A DNA stretch of 64,000 nt from Pelomonas paludis (GTDB lineage Bacteria; Pseudomonadota; Gammaproteobacteria; Burkholderiales; Burkholderiaceae_C). Of the stretch, positions 8,436 to 17,059 are shown piece after piece. The notes beneath the pieces are model-generated. The model saw nothing but the letters and a program-made list of their open reading frames with translations. It did no database searches and was not told the DNA's origin. The stretch is taken from assembly GCF_039872745.1 (NCBI RefSeq), contig NZ_JBDPZD010000003.1:372001-436000 (forward strand), read 5' to 3'. The stretch's first letter is position 1, and each line of letters starts with the position of its first letter. Position numbers and translations under genes: made by a program.

Positions 8436-9917
8436 TCAGGTCTCCTCAGGCTCGGGGTCCAGCCGTGCGTCCTGCGGGCGCACCAGGCGCGTGCCGCGCA
8501 CGAGCTTGTGGCCGAAGTAGAGCAAGAGCACGCCGGGGATGGGCGCGTAGTTGGTGATGAAGTCGAACCACGAGAACTGCTCGGCCTGGAAGACCCAGAC
8601 ATTGGCGCCGAACACCACCACGACGAAGAGCGCCAGCGCCAGCCAGGGGCCGACGGGGAAGAAGCGCGCCCGGAACTTGAGCTGGTCGAGCGAGCGACCC
8701 TGCGCTACCCATGCGCGCCGGAAGCGCAGATGGCAGATGGCGATGCCGAGCCAGATGATGAAGCCCGTCAGGCCCGAGGCGTTGTAGAGCATCTGGTAGA
8801 TCTTCTGCTCACCTACCGTGCTGGCCAGGAAGGCCAGCGCACCCATCAGGCCCGTGGCCCAGACGGCCGCCACAGGCACGCCGCGCCGGTTCAGGTTGCC
8901 GAAGAAGGTGGGTGCCGCGCCACGGTCCGCCATGGCCTGCAGCATGCGGGAGGAGACGTAAAGCGAGGCATTGCCCGCCGACAGTACGGCGGTGAGGATG
9001 ACGAAGTTCATCAAGTGCGCCGCATAGGGCCCCACCACGGGGATGCGCTGGAAGACGAGGGTGAAGGGCGAGTAGGCCACGCCCCCCGCCTCACCCTTGA
9101 GCAGGTTGGGGTCGTTGAAGGCGATGACGGTGCCGACGATGAACATGGCGCCGACGTAGAAGATCAGGATGCGCCAGAACACCGAGCGGATGGCCTGGGG
9201 CACGCTGCGCTGCGGGTCGGCCGCTTCAGCCGCCGCGAGGCCCACGCCCTCGGTGCCCTGGAAGGAAAAGCCCGCCACCAGGAAGACCATCAGGATGGCT
9301 GTGATCCCGCCAGGAAAGGGCGCCTGCGTGTGGCTCACCGGGTCAGCCAGCGTCCAGTGCTTGAGGCCCACGGCGTCACCGCCCAGCAGGCCCAGGATCA
9401 AGGCCACGCCGATGACCAGGAAGACCAGCACCACCGTCACCTTGATGCTGGCGAACCAGTACTCGGCCTCGGCAAAGGCGCGCACCGAGAGCAGGTTGAG
9501 CGCCATCAGCGCCACGAAAAAACCCATGGCCCAGAGCGTGGCATTGCTGTCGGGGAACCAGAACTTGACGATGAGCGCCCCGGCCACGAACTCCGCCGCC
9601 AGCGTGATGGACCAGGAGAACCAGTAGTTCCAGCCCAACGCAAAGCCGAGGGACTTATCGACAAAGCGCTCGGCATAAGCCTCGAAGGAGCCGGCCACGG
9701 GCAGCTGCGTGGCCATCTCGCCCAGCGACTGCATCATGCAGTAGACCGCCATGCCCATCACCAGATAGGCCAGCATCGCACCGCCGGGCCCGGCCTGCGA
9801 GATGGCACTGCCACTGGCAAAGAACAGCCCCGTGCCGATGGCGCCGCCAATGGCCAGCATGCCCAGCTGGCGGGCATTGATCTCGCGGTGCAGGTGATGG
9901 TGTTCGGGTTGGGTCAT
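8436..9917 (-). CDS. Amino acid permease (APC superfamily, AAT family)
   Basis: A 493-residue inner-membrane transporter with about 12 hydrophobic segments. The first segment has the APC motif GAIGTGLFFASGSAI (about residues 25-39). The N-terminal cytoplasmic stretch REINARQLGMLAIGG is typical of the LysP/GabP/ProY group of proton-coupled amino-acid importers. The ATG at 9917 overlaps the stop of the upstream alpha/beta hydrolase gene (ATGA), and its own stop abuts the M14 deacylase gene, so the three form an operon. Substrate is unknown; the deacylase partner hints at an amino acid or an N-acyl derivative. Confidence 0.9.
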   Translation of the reverse strand: MTQPEHHHLHREINARQLGMLAIGGAIGTGLFFASGSAISQAGPGGAMLAYLVMGMAVYCMMQSLGEMATQLPVAGSFEAYAERFVDKSLGFALGWNYWFSWSITLAAEFVAGALIVKFWFPDSNATLWAMGFFVALMALNLLSVRAFAEAEYWFASIKVTVVLVFLVIGVALILGLLGGDAVGLKHWTLADPVSHTQAPFPGGITAILMVFLVAGFSFQGTEGVGLAAAEAADPQRSVPQAIRSVFWRILIFYVGAMFIVGTVIAFNDPNLLKGEAGGVAYSPFTLVFQRIPVVGPYAAHLMNFVILTAVLSAGNASLYVSSRMLQAMADRGAAPTFFGNLNRRGVPVAAVWATGLMGALAFLASTVGEQKIYQMLYNASGLTGFIIWLGIAICHLRFRRAWVAQGRSLDQLKFRARFFPVGPWLALALFVVVVFGANVWVFQAEQFSWFDFITNYAPIPGVLLLYFGHKLVRGTRLVRPQDARLDPEPEET

Positions 9918-10891
9918 GGGAGGGCTTTCAGCCAGGGCTCCAAAGCGGCTAGTGTGGCAGCGGGGTCTTCTTCCTGCGGCACGTGGCCGAGCGCGGGAAA
10001 GCGCACCAGCCGGCTGCCTGGCAGGGCTTGCGCAAAGGCATCGCCCCAGCGCGGCGGGATCAATCGGTCGTGCCCGCCCCACAGGAGCAAGGTGGGCTGG
10101 TGCACGCGGGCCAGCTCGGGCAGGTAGGCGCCGAGGTTCAGCTGCTCGAAGCGGCGGATCAGGGCCTCGCGATTGCCCTCGCGCAGCGTCAACTCAAAGT
10201 AGCGGTCCACCAGGGTGGCGCTGACCTTGCTCGGGTCGCCGTAGACGCTTTGCAGGCTCTGCGTGACGGCGGCGCGGGGCAGGAAGTAGCGCGTCAAGTG
10301 CCGCACGCCGGGCATGCGTGCGAGGCGGAAGCCCAGCGGCAGCTCTTCCGGCTCGAAGTCAAAGCCGCCAGCGTCGATCAGCACCAGGGCCTTGACCCGC
10401 TCGGGGTGGCGCGCGGCCAGCAGCCAGGCGATCTCGCCACCCAGGGAGTTGCCCGCCACGACGGCGGGCGGCAGGTCCAGCTGGCGCATCAGGCGCTGGA
10501 TGAAGTCCACGTAGGCTGGGGTGCTGTAGTCGTCGGAGGCATTGGGGCCGGTGAGGCCAAAACCTGGCAGATCCAGACTGATGACGCGGCGGCTGTGTGA
10601 GAGCTGGCGGGCCCAACCCTCCCAGGTGTGGAGGCTGGCGCTGGTGCCGTGGATCAGCAGCAGCGGCGCTGGGTCGCTGCGCGGGCCTTCGTCACGCAGG
10701 TGGATGAGCTGGCCGTCCAGCTCCATGAACTGCGAGGGTGTCGGGGCCCAGCGGGCGACGAGGGATTCCAGCGGCCGGTCCGGCGCGCGGGTGGCCGCCA
10801 TGCCCAGACATCCGAGCAGCAGCAGGCCGCCGAGCAGGCGCCGGAGGAATTCCGGGAACCTAGAACCGGCAGTTGACCGCTCGCCATTCAT
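9914..10891 (-). CDS. Alpha/beta-fold hydrolase
   Basis: A 325-residue hydrolase with an N-terminal hydrophobic anchor (about residues 19-33), so likely membrane-tethered or exported. The catalytic triad is visible: Ser149 in GNSLGG, Asp275 in GGHDRLIP and His303 in LGHVPQE; the oxyanion motif is HGTSAS (81-86). The family covers esterases, haloalkane dehalogenase relatives and C-C hydrolases; substrate unknown. The ATG at 10891 is chosen; an in-frame GTG at 10912 would add seven residues. It is the first gene of an operon with the permease and the M14 deacylase. Confidence 0.82.
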   Translation of the reverse strand: MNGERSTAGSRFPEFLRRLLGGLLLLGCLGMAATRAPDRPLESLVARWAPTPSQFMELDGQLIHLRDEGPRSDPAPLLLIHGTSASLHTWEGWARQLSHSRRVISLDLPGFGLTGPNASDDYSTPAYVDFIQRLMRQLDLPPAVVAGNSLGGEIAWLLAARHPERVKALVLIDAGGFDFEPEELPLGFRLARMPGVRHLTRYFLPRAAVTQSLQSVYGDPSKVSATLVDRYFELTLREGNREALIRRFEQLNLGAYLPELARVHQPTLLLWGGHDRLIPPRWGDAFAQALPGSRLVRFPALGHVPQEEDPAATLAALEPWLKALP

Positions 10892-11093
10892 CGGAAGGTC
10901 TTTCCCATTCACACCTTAGGTGCCCAGGCGTGTTCACCGCTTCTGTGAAGAACGCTGCATGCCCGCTGGTCTGCCGCTTCGGGCCGCTGGCCGCGTTGCT
11001 TCTTCTCGTGGGCATCAGCCCACTTCGTCGGCGCGCCTCGCCAGCGTCCCGCCTCGACAGCCCCTCGGGCCTGCCCAACTGCCGTTTCTAGGT

Positions 11094-11834
11094 TCATTCC
11101 ACAGGCGAGAGATCAGCCGCCACGCCGCGCCGCTCGTCAAAGACAAAACAGGCGCCGTGGTAGTGGGCGCCGTCGGTCTCCTCAAAGTACTTGAGGATGC
11201 CGCCCTCCAGCTGATAGGCGTGCAGGCCTTCCTCGTTGAGGACGATGGCCGCCTTCTCGCAGCGGATGCCGCCCGTGCAGTAGCTGACCACGGTCTTGCC
11301 TTCCAGCTCAGCCCTGTGGGCGGCCACGGCGGCCGGGAACTCGCTGAACTTGGTGATGCGCCAGTCGATGCAGTCGTCAAACGCCCCCTCGTCCACTTCG
11401 AAGCCGTTGCGGGTGTCCAGCATCACCACCGGGCGGCCCTCGTCGTCGTGGCCCTGGTCCAGCCAGCGGCGCAGCGTGGCGGCGGGCAGGGCGGGGGCGC
11501 GGGGCAGCCAGTCGGGGCGGATGGCCGGGCGGTCCATGCGGATGATCTCGCGCTTGACCTTGACCAGCAGCTTCTTGAAGGGCACCGCCTCGCTCCAGCT
11601 CTCCTTGGGGGCTAGCGGGGCAAAACGGGCGTCTTGCTTGAGCGTCGCCACCCAGGCGTTCACCGCCTCGGCAGGCCCGGCCAGGAAGAGGTTGATGCCT
11701 TCTTCCGCCAGCAGCACCGTGCCCTTGAGGCCCAGCTCGGCGGCGCGCTGGTAGAGCGGGTCTCGCAGGGCCGCGCAGTCGGGCAGGGAGACGAATTGGT
11801 AGCAGGAGATGTTGAGGATGGGGCCGGACTTCAT
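11094..11834 (-). CDS. trhO: tRNA uridine(34) hydroxylase TrhO (rhodanese-like)
   Basis: A 246-residue protein of the YceA/TrhO family, which uses oxygen to hydroxylate the wobble uridine of certain tRNAs as the first step to 5-(carboxy)methoxyuridine. An N-terminal ferredoxin-like domain (MKSGPILNISCYQFV) precedes a rhodanese domain with the active-site loop SYCTGGIRCEKAA, catalytic Cys186. The start at 11834 gives the family's usual N-terminus; an upstream in-frame ATG at 11867 is possible. It is divergent from dnaE, whose start lies 112 bases away. Confidence 0.85.
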   Translation of the reverse strand: MKSGPILNISCYQFVSLPDCAALRDPLYQRAAELGLKGTVLLAEEGINLFLAGPAEAVNAWVATLKQDARFAPLAPKESWSEAVPFKKLLVKVKREIIRMDRPAIRPDWLPRAPALPAATLRRWLDQGHDDEGRPVVMLDTRNGFEVDEGAFDDCIDWRITKFSEFPAAVAAHRAELEGKTVVSYCTGGIRCEKAAIVLNEEGLHAYQLEGGILKYFEETDGAHYHGACFVFDERRGVAADLSPVE

Positions 11835-11946
11835 GGTGGGCGAAATTGTCTCCGCTCCGGGCTCCATGTTCGTGGGTTGCCAGAGGGCGGGATAGTGCCG
11901 GGGAGTTTGGTCCTTCGCCTGCGCGTGCGCTCCCTAGAATTCCCCA

Positions 11947-14900
11947 ATGACCAGCCCCGAGATTGCCGCGCCTTTTGTCCACCTGCGGACGCATACCGAG
12001 TTCTCTGTCGTGGACGGCACCTTGCGGGTGGACGACGCGGCCAAGGCGGCGGCCAAGGATGGCCAGGTGGCGCTGGCCATCACTGACCTCGCCAACCTTT
12101 TTGGCGGCGTCAAGTTCTATGGCGAGTGCCGCAAGAAGGGCGTGCAGCCCATCCTGGGGGCCGACTGCTGGGTCGAGCCCGACGCGTCGGACCGCCCGCC
12201 TTCGCGCCTGCTGCTGTTGGTGCAGGACCGCACCGGCTACCTCAATCTGTCCGAACTCATCTCGCGCGCCTGGCTGCAGAACGTGCTGCGCAACCAGGCC
12301 TGCCTCAAGCTGGAGTGGCTGGCCGAGCTGAATGCCGGCCTCATTTGCCTGTCCGGCGCCCAGCACGGCACCGTGGGCCAGGCCCTGCAGCAGGGTGACA
12401 CGGTGCGGGCCCGCGAGTCGGCACGCCAACTGGCGGCCCTGTTCCCGGGGCGCTTCTACCTGGAGCTGCAGCGCGCCGGCCTGCCGGGGCAGGAGTCCCT
12501 GGTGCAGGCCACGGTGCCGCTGGCGGCCGAGCTGCAGCTGCCGGTGGTGGCCACGCATCCCATCCAGTTCCTGGCCGAAGAGGACTTTGACGCCCACGAG
12601 GCGCGGGTCTGCGTGGCCGAGGGCGAGACCCTGGCCAACCCCAAGCGCATCAAGCGCTTCCTGCCCAGCCAGCACTTCAAGACCCAGGCCGAGATGCGCA
12701 AGCTCTTCGCCGACATCCCGACCGCCATTGCCAACACGGTGGAGATCGCGCGGCGCTGCTCGCTGACCCTGGTGCTGGGCAAGCCGCAGTTGCCCAACTT
12801 CCCGACGCCGCTGCTGGAAGACGGCACGCCCATGCCGATGGAGCAGTACTTCCGCGAGCTGAGCTTTGCGGGGCTGGAGGAGCGGCTGACGCTGCTCTTC
12901 CCCGACCCGGCCAAACGCGATGCCGAGCGGCCGCGCTACGTGGAGCGGCTGGAGTTCGAGCTCGGGACCATCATCAAGATGGGCTTCCCCGGCTACTTCC
13001 TGATCGTGTCGGACTTCATCCGCTGGGCCAAGCAGAACGGCTGCCCGGTGGGCCCGGGCCGGGGCTCGGGCGCGGGCTCGCTGGTGGCCTATGCGCTGTC
13101 CATCACCGACCTGGACCCGCTGGCCTACAACCTGCTGTTCGAGCGCTTCCTGAACCCCGAGCGGGTGTCGATGCCTGACTTCGACATCGACTTCTGCCAG
13201 GGCAACCGCGACCGCGTGATCGAGTACGTCAAGGACAAATACGGTCGCCCGGCGGTGAGCCAGATCGCCACCTTCGGCACCATGGCTGCCAAGGCCGCGC
13301 TGCGCGACATCGGCCGCGTGCTGGGCATGGGCTATGGGCATGTGGACAGCATCGCCAAGCTCATCCCCGCGCCGCCGGGCAAGACGGTGACCCTGGCCAC
13401 GCTGCCGCCCGACTTCGACCCCGAGAAGGCCAAGCTCATCTACGCCCGCCACGAGGCGCCCGAGCTGAACGAGCGCGAGGCGGCCGACGAAGAGGTGGCC
13501 GAGCTGCTCAAGCTGGCCGCGCGCGTCGAGGGCATGGTGCGCAACATCGGCATGCACGCCGGGGGCGTGCTGATCGCGCCGGGCAAGATCACCGACTTCT
13601 GCCCCATGTACCAGCAGCCGGGCTCGACCTCGGCCGTCAGCCAGTACGACAAGGACGACGTCGAGGCCATTGGCCTCGTCAAGTTCGACTTCCTTGGTCT
13701 GGCCACGCTGACCATCCTGGAGCTGGCCAAGGAGTTCATCGTCAAACGCCATGCGGGGCAGGCGCACTTCGCCTTCGAGACCATCCCGCTCGATGACCGG
13801 GCCGTGTACCAGCTCTTCTCGGCCGGCCGCACTGAGGCCGTGTTCCAGTTTGAATCGCGCGGCATGCAGGGCATGCTGCGGGACGCCAAGCCCTCGCGGC
13901 TGGAGGACCTGATCGCCCTCAACGCGCTCTACCGCCCGGGCCCGATGGACCTGATCCCGACCTTCGTGGCGCGCAAGCACGGCAAGGAGGTGGTCGAGTA
14001 CCCGCACCCGCTGACCGAGCCCGTGCTGTCTGAGACCTACGGGATCATGGTCTACCAGGAGCAGGTGATGCAGACCGCCCAGGTGCTGGGCGGCTACAGC
14101 CTTGGCGGCGCCGACATGCTGCGCCGCGCCATGGGCAAGAAGAAGGCCGAAGAGATGGCCATGCACCGCGAGATCTTCCGCAAGGGGGCGGCGGAGAAGG
14201 GCATCTCGCAGGACAAGGCCGACGAGGTCTTCGACCTGATGGAGAAGTTTGCGGGCTACGGCTTCAACAAGTCGCACGCGGCCGCGTACTCGCTGCTGGC
14301 CTATCACACGGCCTGGATCAAGGTGCATTTCACGGCCGAGTTCTTCGCCGCGAACATGACCATCGAAATGGACGACACCGACAAGCTCAAGGTGTTGATG
14401 GAAGACGCCAAGACCTTTGGCATCGAGTTCCAGGCGCCTTGCGTGAACAAGGGCGTCTACCGGTTCGAGCCCCTCACCGATCGCTCGATCAACTACGGCC
14501 TCGGTGCCATCAAGGGCACGGGGCGCGGCGCCATCGAGGCCATCGTCGCGGCGCGCGAAAGCGGTGGGCCTTTCCTGTCCTTCTACGACTTCTGCCTGCG
14601 CGTGGACCGCAAGTCGGTCAACAAGCGCGTGGTGGAGGCGCTGATCAAGGCCGGTGCCTTTGACAGCCTCTATGCAGAGCGCTCCCGCCTGCTGGCCAGC
14701 GTGGCGCGCGGCTACACCCACGCCGAGACCCAGGAGGCCAATGCTGACCAGGGTGGCCTCTTCGACTTTGGCGACTCGCATGCCAGCTCCACCGCCGAGC
14801 CCGACCTCGTCGAGGCCGCGCCCTGGAGCATCAAGGAGCGCCTGGGCCATGAGAAGACGGCCATCGGCTACTACCTGTCGGGCCACCTCTTCGACCAATC

Positions 14901-15504
14901 CAGCGATGAGGTGCGCCGCATGGTCAAGCGTGCGATTGCCGACCTCGTCGACAGCCGCGAGCCCGTCACCATCGCCGGCATCGTGTCTGACCTGCGCATC
15001 ATCAACGGCCAGCGCGGCCGCGTGGGCATCTTCAAGCTGGACGACAAGACCGATGTGATCGAGTCCGTTGCCAACGAGGAGCTGCTCAACGCCAACAAGG
15101 AGCTGCTGGCCGAGGACGAGCTGATCATTGCGCAGGGCCGGGTGCAGAACGACCGCTTCTCAGGCGGGCTGCGCTTCAATGTGCAGGCCGTGTGGAGCCT
15201 CGCCGCCGCGCGGGCGCGCTTTGGCCGGCATGTGCTGGTGCGCAGCCTGGGCGGTGTGGACAAGCTGGCGGCGCTGGTGCGCGAGTTCCCGCCGCGCGAG
15301 GTGGCCACCGACGAAGGCACCACGCGCCAGGGCTTGATGCTGCGGGTGCCGCTGCGGGCCGAGGCTGGCAGCGGGCCCGCAGTGGGTGCTGAGGTTGGCG
15401 CTCAATGGCTGGTCGACCTGGGCGAGCAAAGCCGCCTGTGGCCGGCCGACGAGGCCCTGGCCCGCCTGGGTGGCGAGGCCGAAGTGGTGTTTGACGCTGG
15501 ATGA
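11947..15504 (+). CDS. dnaE: DNA polymerase III subunit alpha
   Basis: The 1185-residue catalytic subunit of the replicative polymerase, about the usual length for DnaE1. The N-terminal PHP domain starts at FVHLRTHTEFSVVDG, and the palm carries catalytic Asp411 and Asp413 in PDFDIDF. The finger motif GYGFNKSHAAAYSLLAY and the C-terminal OB domain (VTIAGIVSDLRIINGQRGR) follow in order. The ATG at 11947 is the first plausible start, with no strong ribosome binding site. The patatin-like gene follows 10 bases after the stop, so both probably share a transcript. Confidence 0.97.
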   Translation: MTSPEIAAPFVHLRTHTEFSVVDGTLRVDDAAKAAAKDGQVALAITDLANLFGGVKFYGECRKKGVQPILGADCWVEPDASDRPPSRLLLLVQDRTGYLNLSELISRAWLQNVLRNQACLKLEWLAELNAGLICLSGAQHGTVGQALQQGDTVRARESARQLAALFPGRFYLELQRAGLPGQESLVQATVPLAAELQLPVVATHPIQFLAEEDFDAHEARVCVAEGETLANPKRIKRFLPSQHFKTQAEMRKLFADIPTAIANTVEIARRCSLTLVLGKPQLPNFPTPLLEDGTPMPMEQYFRELSFAGLEERLTLLFPDPAKRDAERPRYVERLEFELGTIIKMGFPGYFLIVSDFIRWAKQNGCPVGPGRGSGAGSLVAYALSITDLDPLAYNLLFERFLNPERVSMPDFDIDFCQGNRDRVIEYVKDKYGRPAVSQIATFGTMAAKAALRDIGRVLGMGYGHVDSIAKLIPAPPGKTVTLATLPPDFDPEKAKLIYARHEAPELNEREAADEEVAELLKLAARVEGMVRNIGMHAGGVLIAPGKITDFCPMYQQPGSTSAVSQYDKDDVEAIGLVKFDFLGLATLTILELAKEFIVKRHAGQAHFAFETIPLDDRAVYQLFSAGRTEAVFQFESRGMQGMLRDAKPSRLEDLIALNALYRPGPMDLIPTFVARKHGKEVVEYPHPLTEPVLSETYGIMVYQEQVMQTAQVLGGYSLGGADMLRRAMGKKKAEEMAMHREIFRKGAAEKGISQDKADEVFDLMEKFAGYGFNKSHAAAYSLLAYHTAWIKVHFTAEFFAANMTIEMDDTDKLKVLMEDAKTFGIEFQAPCVNKGVYRFEPLTDRSINYGLGAIKGTGRGAIEAIVAARESGGPFLSFYDFCLRVDRKSVNKRVVEALIKAGAFDSLYAERSRLLASVARGYTHAETQEANADQGGLFDFGDSHASSTAEPDLVEAAPWSIKERLGHEKTAIGYYLSGHLFDQSSDEVRRMVKRAIADLVDSREPVTIAGIVSDLRIINGQRGRVGIFKLDDKTDVIESVANEELLNANKELLAEDELIIAQGRVQNDRFSGGLRFNVQAVWSLAAARARFGRHVLVRSLGGVDKLAALVREFPPREVATDEGTTRQGLMLRVPLRAEAGSGPAVGAEVGAQWLVDLGEQSRLWPADEALARLGGEAEVVFDAG

Positions 15505-15514
15505 CGCCACGCCC

Positions 15515-16789
15515 ATGAACAGCCCGGATCGCCGCCCTCCACGCGAAGCCCGCACTGGTCTGATCCTGACCGGCGGCGGCGCGCGGGCGGCCTACCAGGT
15601 GGGCGTGCTCGCGGCCATCGCGCAGCTGCGGCGCGATGCGGGCGCCGTGCAAGGCGCGCCTTTCCCGGTGATCAGCGGCACCTCGGCCGGCGCCATCAAT
15701 GCCTCGACCCTGGCCTGCCATGCGGACGACTTTGACGGCGCCGTGGATGGCCTGGTGCACCTCTGGCAGGGCCTGCATGTCGAGTCCATCTACCGTGCCG
15801 ATGCGTTTGAGGCCGTGCGCAGCGGCGCGCGCTGGCTGAGCATGTTGAGCCTCGGGTGGGCGCTGGCGCGCTGGACGCGCAGCCGGCCGCGCAGCCTGCT
15901 GGACAACACGCCGCTGCGCAGCCTGCTCTCAAAGTATCTGGACATGAGTCGCATCGAGGCCATGCTGGCCGGCGGGCATCTGCACGCGATGGCGCTCTCG
16001 GGCTCCAGCTACACCTCGGGCCAGCACGTCACCTTCTATCAAACGCACCAGGCCATCGAGCCCTGGCTGCGTGAGCAGCGCATGGCCGTGCGCACGCAGC
16101 TGACCCTGGGCCACTTGATGGCCTCGTCGGCGATCCCCTTCATCTTCCCGGCCGAGGCGCTGGAGCTGGAGGGCATGGACGAGTGGTTTGGTGACGGCTC
16201 CATGCGCCAGAGCGCGCCCATCTCGCCGGCCGTGCACCTGGGGGCTGACCGCGTGCTGGTGATTGGTGCCGGACGCATGAAGGAGCCGGGCGGCCCGCGC
16301 CACCGCGTGTCGGACGAAGCGCCAGGCATGGCCTTGGTGGCCGGCCACGCGCTGTCCAGCATCTTCCTGGACGCGCTGTCGGTGGACGTGGAGCGCCTGC
16401 GGCGCATCAACCGCACGTTGTCCCTGTTACCCAAGGACAGCCTCGATGCGTCCGACCTGCGGCCCATCGAGCTGCTGGTGATTGCGCCCAGCCGCCGGCT
16501 GGACGAGCTGGCCGGCGAGCACCAGGCCAGTTTGCCGGCCTCGATGCGCGCGCTGATGAAGGCCCTGGGCGCCAGCGGCCAGGGCAAGAAGTCCAGCGGC
16601 GCGGCGCTGCTGAGCTATCTGCTCTTTGAGCCCAGCTTTGTGAACGAGCTGATCAACCTCGGCATGAGTGACACCCTGGCCATGCGCTCGCAGGTGCAGC
16701 GCTTTTTTGGCTGGCCCGAGCAGGCGCCCGATGTGGACCCGGTTCGGCTGCGGCGCAGCCGCTCAGCGGGCTTCGCTGGCGGCGTCTAG
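15515..16789 (+). CDS. Patatin-like phospholipase
   Basis: A 424-residue lipid acyl hydrolase. The oxyanion-hole loop is LTGGGARAAY (about 19-28), the nucleophile elbow is GTSAG with Ser57, and the catalytic dyad Asp is Asp227 in GDGSM. This is the bacterial patatin arrangement (Ser-Asp dyad), acting on phospholipids or other acyl esters. No signal peptide is seen. The start ATG at 15515 follows the dnaE stop by 10 bases. The last 27 bases overlap the 3' end of the oppositely oriented comEA-like gene. Confidence 0.88.
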   Translation: MNSPDRRPPREARTGLILTGGGARAAYQVGVLAAIAQLRRDAGAVQGAPFPVISGTSAGAINASTLACHADDFDGAVDGLVHLWQGLHVESIYRADAFEAVRSGARWLSMLSLGWALARWTRSRPRSLLDNTPLRSLLSKYLDMSRIEAMLAGGHLHAMALSGSSYTSGQHVTFYQTHQAIEPWLREQRMAVRTQLTLGHLMASSAIPFIFPAEALELEGMDEWFGDGSMRQSAPISPAVHLGADRVLVIGAGRMKEPGGPRHRVSDEAPGMALVAGHALSSIFLDALSVDVERLRRINRTLSLLPKDSLDASDLRPIELLVIAPSRRLDELAGEHQASLPASMRALMKALGASGQGKKSSGAALLSYLLFEPSFVNELINLGMSDTLAMRSQVQRFFGWPEQAPDVDPVRLRRSRSAGFAGGV

Positions 16790-17059
16790 CGCGGCGCCGG
16801 CAACGCGCAGGCCCTGTGCCGAGAGCTTGAGCGCGCTGGCCCGGCCCAGGCCTTTGACGCGGTGCAGCAGGTCCGCCCAGCCGGTGAAGGGCCGCGCAGC
16901 CAGCAGCCGCTCGGCAAGCTGGGGGCCGATGCCGGGCACCGACTCCAGCGCCGCGCGGCTGGCGCTGTTGACCTCGACCAGCGCCACCGTCTGAGCGAAC
17001 CCAGCCACCGGGCTGGCAAGCAGGGCGCCGGCCAGCAGCAGCGCGCGCCGGCGCTTCAT
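16763..17059 (-). CDS. ComEA-like helix-hairpin-helix protein
   Basis: A 98-residue exported protein. A signal peptide (MKRRRALLLAGALLAS, cleavage probably after GFA near residue 22) precedes two helix-hairpin-helix turns, VPGIGPQLA (41-49) and VKGLGRASA (68-76). This is the core of ComEA, the periplasmic DNA-binding protein of natural transformation, but short HhH proteins of this kind also occur without a proven role in DNA uptake. Its ATG overlaps the stop of the MsbA-like gene (ATGA), so it is the second gene of that transcript. Confidence 0.78.
   Translation of the reverse strand: MKRRRALLLAGALLASPVAGFAQTVALVEVNSASRAALESVPGIGPQLAERLLAARPFTGWADLLHRVKGLGRASALKLSAQGLRVAGAALDAASEAR

Noticed and set aside
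11377..14898. Very long minus-strand open frame (1173 codons) opposite dnaE
   Set aside because: It is antisense to an unambiguous dnaE. Its translation is Arg/His/Gly/Leu-rich with no family match, as expected from a GC-rich coding strand read backwards.
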